Part shown: piece after piece, positions 62,360 to 64,000 of the stretch | How positions within the stretch are numbered: the stretch's first letter is position 1 | Layout of the letters: each line of letters opens with the position of its first letter | From: Pseudomonadota bacterium | Lineage (GTDB): Bacteria > Pseudomonadota > Gammaproteobacteria > Burkholderiales > SG8-39 | Length of the DNA stretch: 64,000 bases | Assembly: GCA_947455195.1 (NCBI GenBank) | Contig: CANGMI010000010.1 | Coordinates: forward strand, 62,001-126,000 | Direction: 5' to 3' | Notes under the pieces: model-generated | What the model was told of the DNA's origin: nothing | What the model saw: only the letters and a program-made list of their open reading frames with translations | Database searches by the model: none | Program-made: the position numbers and the translations under genes

Positions 62360-62412
62360 TTGCAAGTCATTGTTTTGAAACAATTTATATATTTGTTGTT
62401 TGTTTGCAACAG
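62360..62412 (+). promoter_or_regulatory. AT-rich porin promoter region with 16-bp palindrome
   Basis: Within the 320-base gap after trpC, bases 62365-62412 are strongly AT-rich. ATTGTTT-TG-AAACAAT (62369-62384) is a perfect 7-bp inverted repeat with a two-base centre, followed at once by TATATA. The TTTTGAAACA part resembles OmpR-type porin sites. The transcript would have a leader of about 180 bases. The rest of the gap shows no gene. Confidence 0.5.
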
Positions 62413-62588
62413 AATCGGCGCCAAAGCCCTGTTTTCGAGTGTCCGGGGTTGCCTTGTGCGTCAGCCGCTCGGCAGAATGGGGTCAAGCCTGTCGGGGGAT
62501 ACCCGCTTGGCCTGTGCGGTGTTCCGGTGATGACAGGCAAGAACCTGCCAGACCCACCGCTTCAATGATCAATCAGGAGATTTCCTCA

Positions 62589-63893
62589 ATGAACAGCAAG
62601 ATCCTCGCAGCAGCAGTTGCCGGCGTGTTCGCCGCTCCGGTGGCCTTCGCACAGTCGAGCAACGTCGAACTGTACGGCCGTCTGAACCTCGGTGTGGACA
62701 ACGCGAGCGCCACCGGTGCCACGCTGACCACCGGTACCGTGAACCAGGACTACAAGTCGCGCATGCGTCAATTCGACACCGGCTCGCGCCTCGGCGTGCG
62801 CGGTGCAGAAGACCTCGGCAACGGCCTCCGCGCGATCTTCCAGATCGAGTCGGGTGTCAACGGCGACAACGGCCAGCTCTCCTCGCAAGGCGGCCAGACC
62901 AACGCCAGCGCGGGTGTGCTCGGCTCGCGTCCGACCTGGGCCGGCCTCGAAGGCTCGTTCGGTAACGTCAAGTTCGGCCGCCAGGACATCTACTGGGGCA
63001 ACGGCACGATCAACCAGACCGGCCCGAACCATGTCAACACCGACCTGCCCTGGGTGACCGGTGGCTCGGGCCGTGTCTCGGCCGGCACCACCCGTCAGTC
63101 GAACGTCGTGACCTACACCACCCCGACGGTTTCGGGCCTCAACGCCACCCTGTCGTGGTCGCCTGACACCAACGCTGGCGGTGCTCCTGGCATCACCGGC
63201 ATCGGCAACGCCACCAACCAGGCGGGCGGCGCTGGCTACAACAACGCGGAAAACGCTGCAGCCGGCAAGAACACCAATGCCCAGCTGCTCGGCCTGACCG
63301 CCCGCGGCGCGTTTGGTCCCTTCCAGGCCCAGTACGACTTCGTGACCAAGACCGGTACGTCTGACCAGACCGCCATCGGCACGACGACTGTCGAAAACGC
63401 AACCCCGCGCACCTTCGCGAACAAGCTGGGTCTGGCCTGGCGCTATGTGCCGGCTGGCCAGATTTCGCTGATCGCCACCGCGATTCACCTCCAGAATGCA
63501 ACCGTCAGCTCGACCGAGCGGATCGCCGGCAGCACGATGCCGAGCGGCCTGCAGAACCTGAGCCAGAACACCTTCGGCATCACCTGGGAGCACCTGGTGG
63601 GTGGCAACATGCTGCTCCTGGCCCAGTACGGTCAGATGCAGTCGGTCAAGGGTTGCTCGGCTGCTGCGGCTGCCGACGTCTGCGACAACAGCAAGGCAAC
63701 CGGCTACATGGCTGGCGTCCGTTACAACCTGTCGAAGCGCACCGCCGTGTTCGCCTCGTACAACAAGGTGTCGAACGGCTCGAACCAGTACGCCGACTAC
63801 GCTGGTGGCGCCTACCAGGTCGGCCCGCTGGGCGCGACCAACAAGGGTGCCGATCCGCAGATCGTTGCGGTGGGCATGCAGCACAACTTCTGA
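62589..63893 (+). CDS. Gram-negative trimeric porin (Burkholderiales OmpC-like)
   Basis: A 434-residue outer-membrane porin. The signal peptide MNSKILAAAVAGVFAAPVAF is cleaved before QSSNVELYGRLN, the usual first strand. LGVRGAEDLGNGLRAIFQIE and FGNVKFGRQDIYWG are family-typical, as is the final MQHNF with C-terminal Phe needed for BAM recognition. Base use is less varied than in neighbours (many AAC, CTG, GGC codons), a sign of high expression. AGGAG is nine bases before the ATG, and a strong terminator follows. Substrate preference cannot be told. Confidence 0.95.
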   Translation: MNSKILAAAVAGVFAAPVAFAQSSNVELYGRLNLGVDNASATGATLTTGTVNQDYKSRMRQFDTGSRLGVRGAEDLGNGLRAIFQIESGVNGDNGQLSSQGGQTNASAGVLGSRPTWAGLEGSFGNVKFGRQDIYWGNGTINQTGPNHVNTDLPWVTGGSGRVSAGTTRQSNVVTYTTPTVSGLNATLSWSPDTNAGGAPGITGIGNATNQAGGAGYNNAENAAAGKNTNAQLLGLTARGAFGPFQAQYDFVTKTGTSDQTAIGTTTVENATPRTFANKLGLAWRYVPAGQISLIATAIHLQNATVSSTERIAGSTMPSGLQNLSQNTFGITWEHLVGGNMLLLAQYGQMQSVKGCSAAAAADVCDNSKATGYMAGVRYNLSKRTAVFASYNKVSNGSNQYADYAGGAYQVGPLGATNKGADPQIVAVGMQHNF

Positions 63894-63974
63894 TCGCGCG
63901 CGGTCCTCGTGACCGCCTGAATCGATTGGCGGGGCGCATCCAGAGGTGCTCCCTGCCCGATCGAGGATCAGATG

Positions 63975-63999
63975 ACGGGCGACGCAAGTCGCCCGTTTT
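63975..63999 (+). terminator. Intrinsic terminator after the porin gene
   Basis: ACGGGCGAC, a GCAA tetraloop and GTCGCCCGT form a perfect 9-bp stem followed by TTT (four Ts including the last stem base) at the window edge. It lies 81 bases after the porin stop and is the clearest terminator in the window. Confidence 0.85.
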
Positions 64000-64000
64000 C

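Overview
The window is a GC-rich (roughly two-thirds G+C) chromosomal segment from a betaproteobacterium, most likely a member of the Burkholderiales. The evidence is the gene order (hemA-prfA-prmC-grxD; argH next to a LytS/LytTR pair and hemCDXY; dusB-fis-purH; miaB-phoH-ybeY-corC-lnt; rpe-gph near trpDC), the Bug-type (TctC) solute-binding proteins, the AmgK/MurU peptidoglycan recycling route and a Burkholderiales-type trimeric porin. Apart from about the first 8.6 kb and the stretch around 56.5-60 kb, it is housekeeping DNA at very high coding density. Many neighbouring genes overlap by 1-4 bases. I saw no insertion sequence, phage, CRISPR array or rRNA.

Region 1 (1-8.6 kb) is an accessory catabolic block. 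It holds the start of a NadX-like dehydrogenase, a LysR regulator, a small DUF3563-like protein, two VOC-fold proteins and a class III extradiol dioxygenase in which LigB- and LigA-type parts are fused. Two orphan Bug-type binding proteins and the alpha and beta subunits of a Rieske ring-hydroxylating oxygenase resembling the NagG/AndAc group complete it. Together these look like uptake, hydroxylation and ring cleavage of an aromatic acid whose identity cannot be read from the sequence.

Region 2 (8.8-24 kb, mostly + strand): hemA, prfA, prmC, a polytopic membrane protein, grxD, the circularly permuted GTPase YlqF/RbgA, an orphan NMT1-type binding protein, argH (-), a LytS-type kinase with a LytTR regulator, then hemC, hemD, hemX and hemY. 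Region 3 (24-33.6 kb, - strand): amgK, murU, pepP, ubiH, dusB, fis, purH, purD, hemF, all closely spaced. Region 4 (33.7-38.4 kb, + strand): lptD, surA, rsmA.

Region 5 (38.4-49.8 kb, - strand): a near-consensus promoter and an elongator tRNA-Met gene head an eleven-gene run, miaB-phoH-ybeY-corC-lnt-glyQ-glyS-gmhB-plsC-ygjP-like-gloA. Region 6 (50-64 kb): a ketopantoate-reductase-like gene, a UbiF/UbiI-type hydroxylase with dsbC, mltA (-), an unlisted 59-residue membrane protein, rpe, gph, a FAD-linked oxidase, a glycosyltransferase-like gene, a sulfotransferase (-), trpD, trpC and a porin with a strong terminator at the window edge.

The most interesting points are the aromatic block; the trp locus, where trpE and trpG are absent and a glycosyltransferase/sulfotransferase pair stands in their usual place, with a structured leader and short leader ORF before trpD; the tRNA-Met/miaB junction, where a 10-bp hairpin covers the miaB start; an apparently leaderless ubiquinone hydroxylase gene; and several well-formed inverted repeats in promoter regions.
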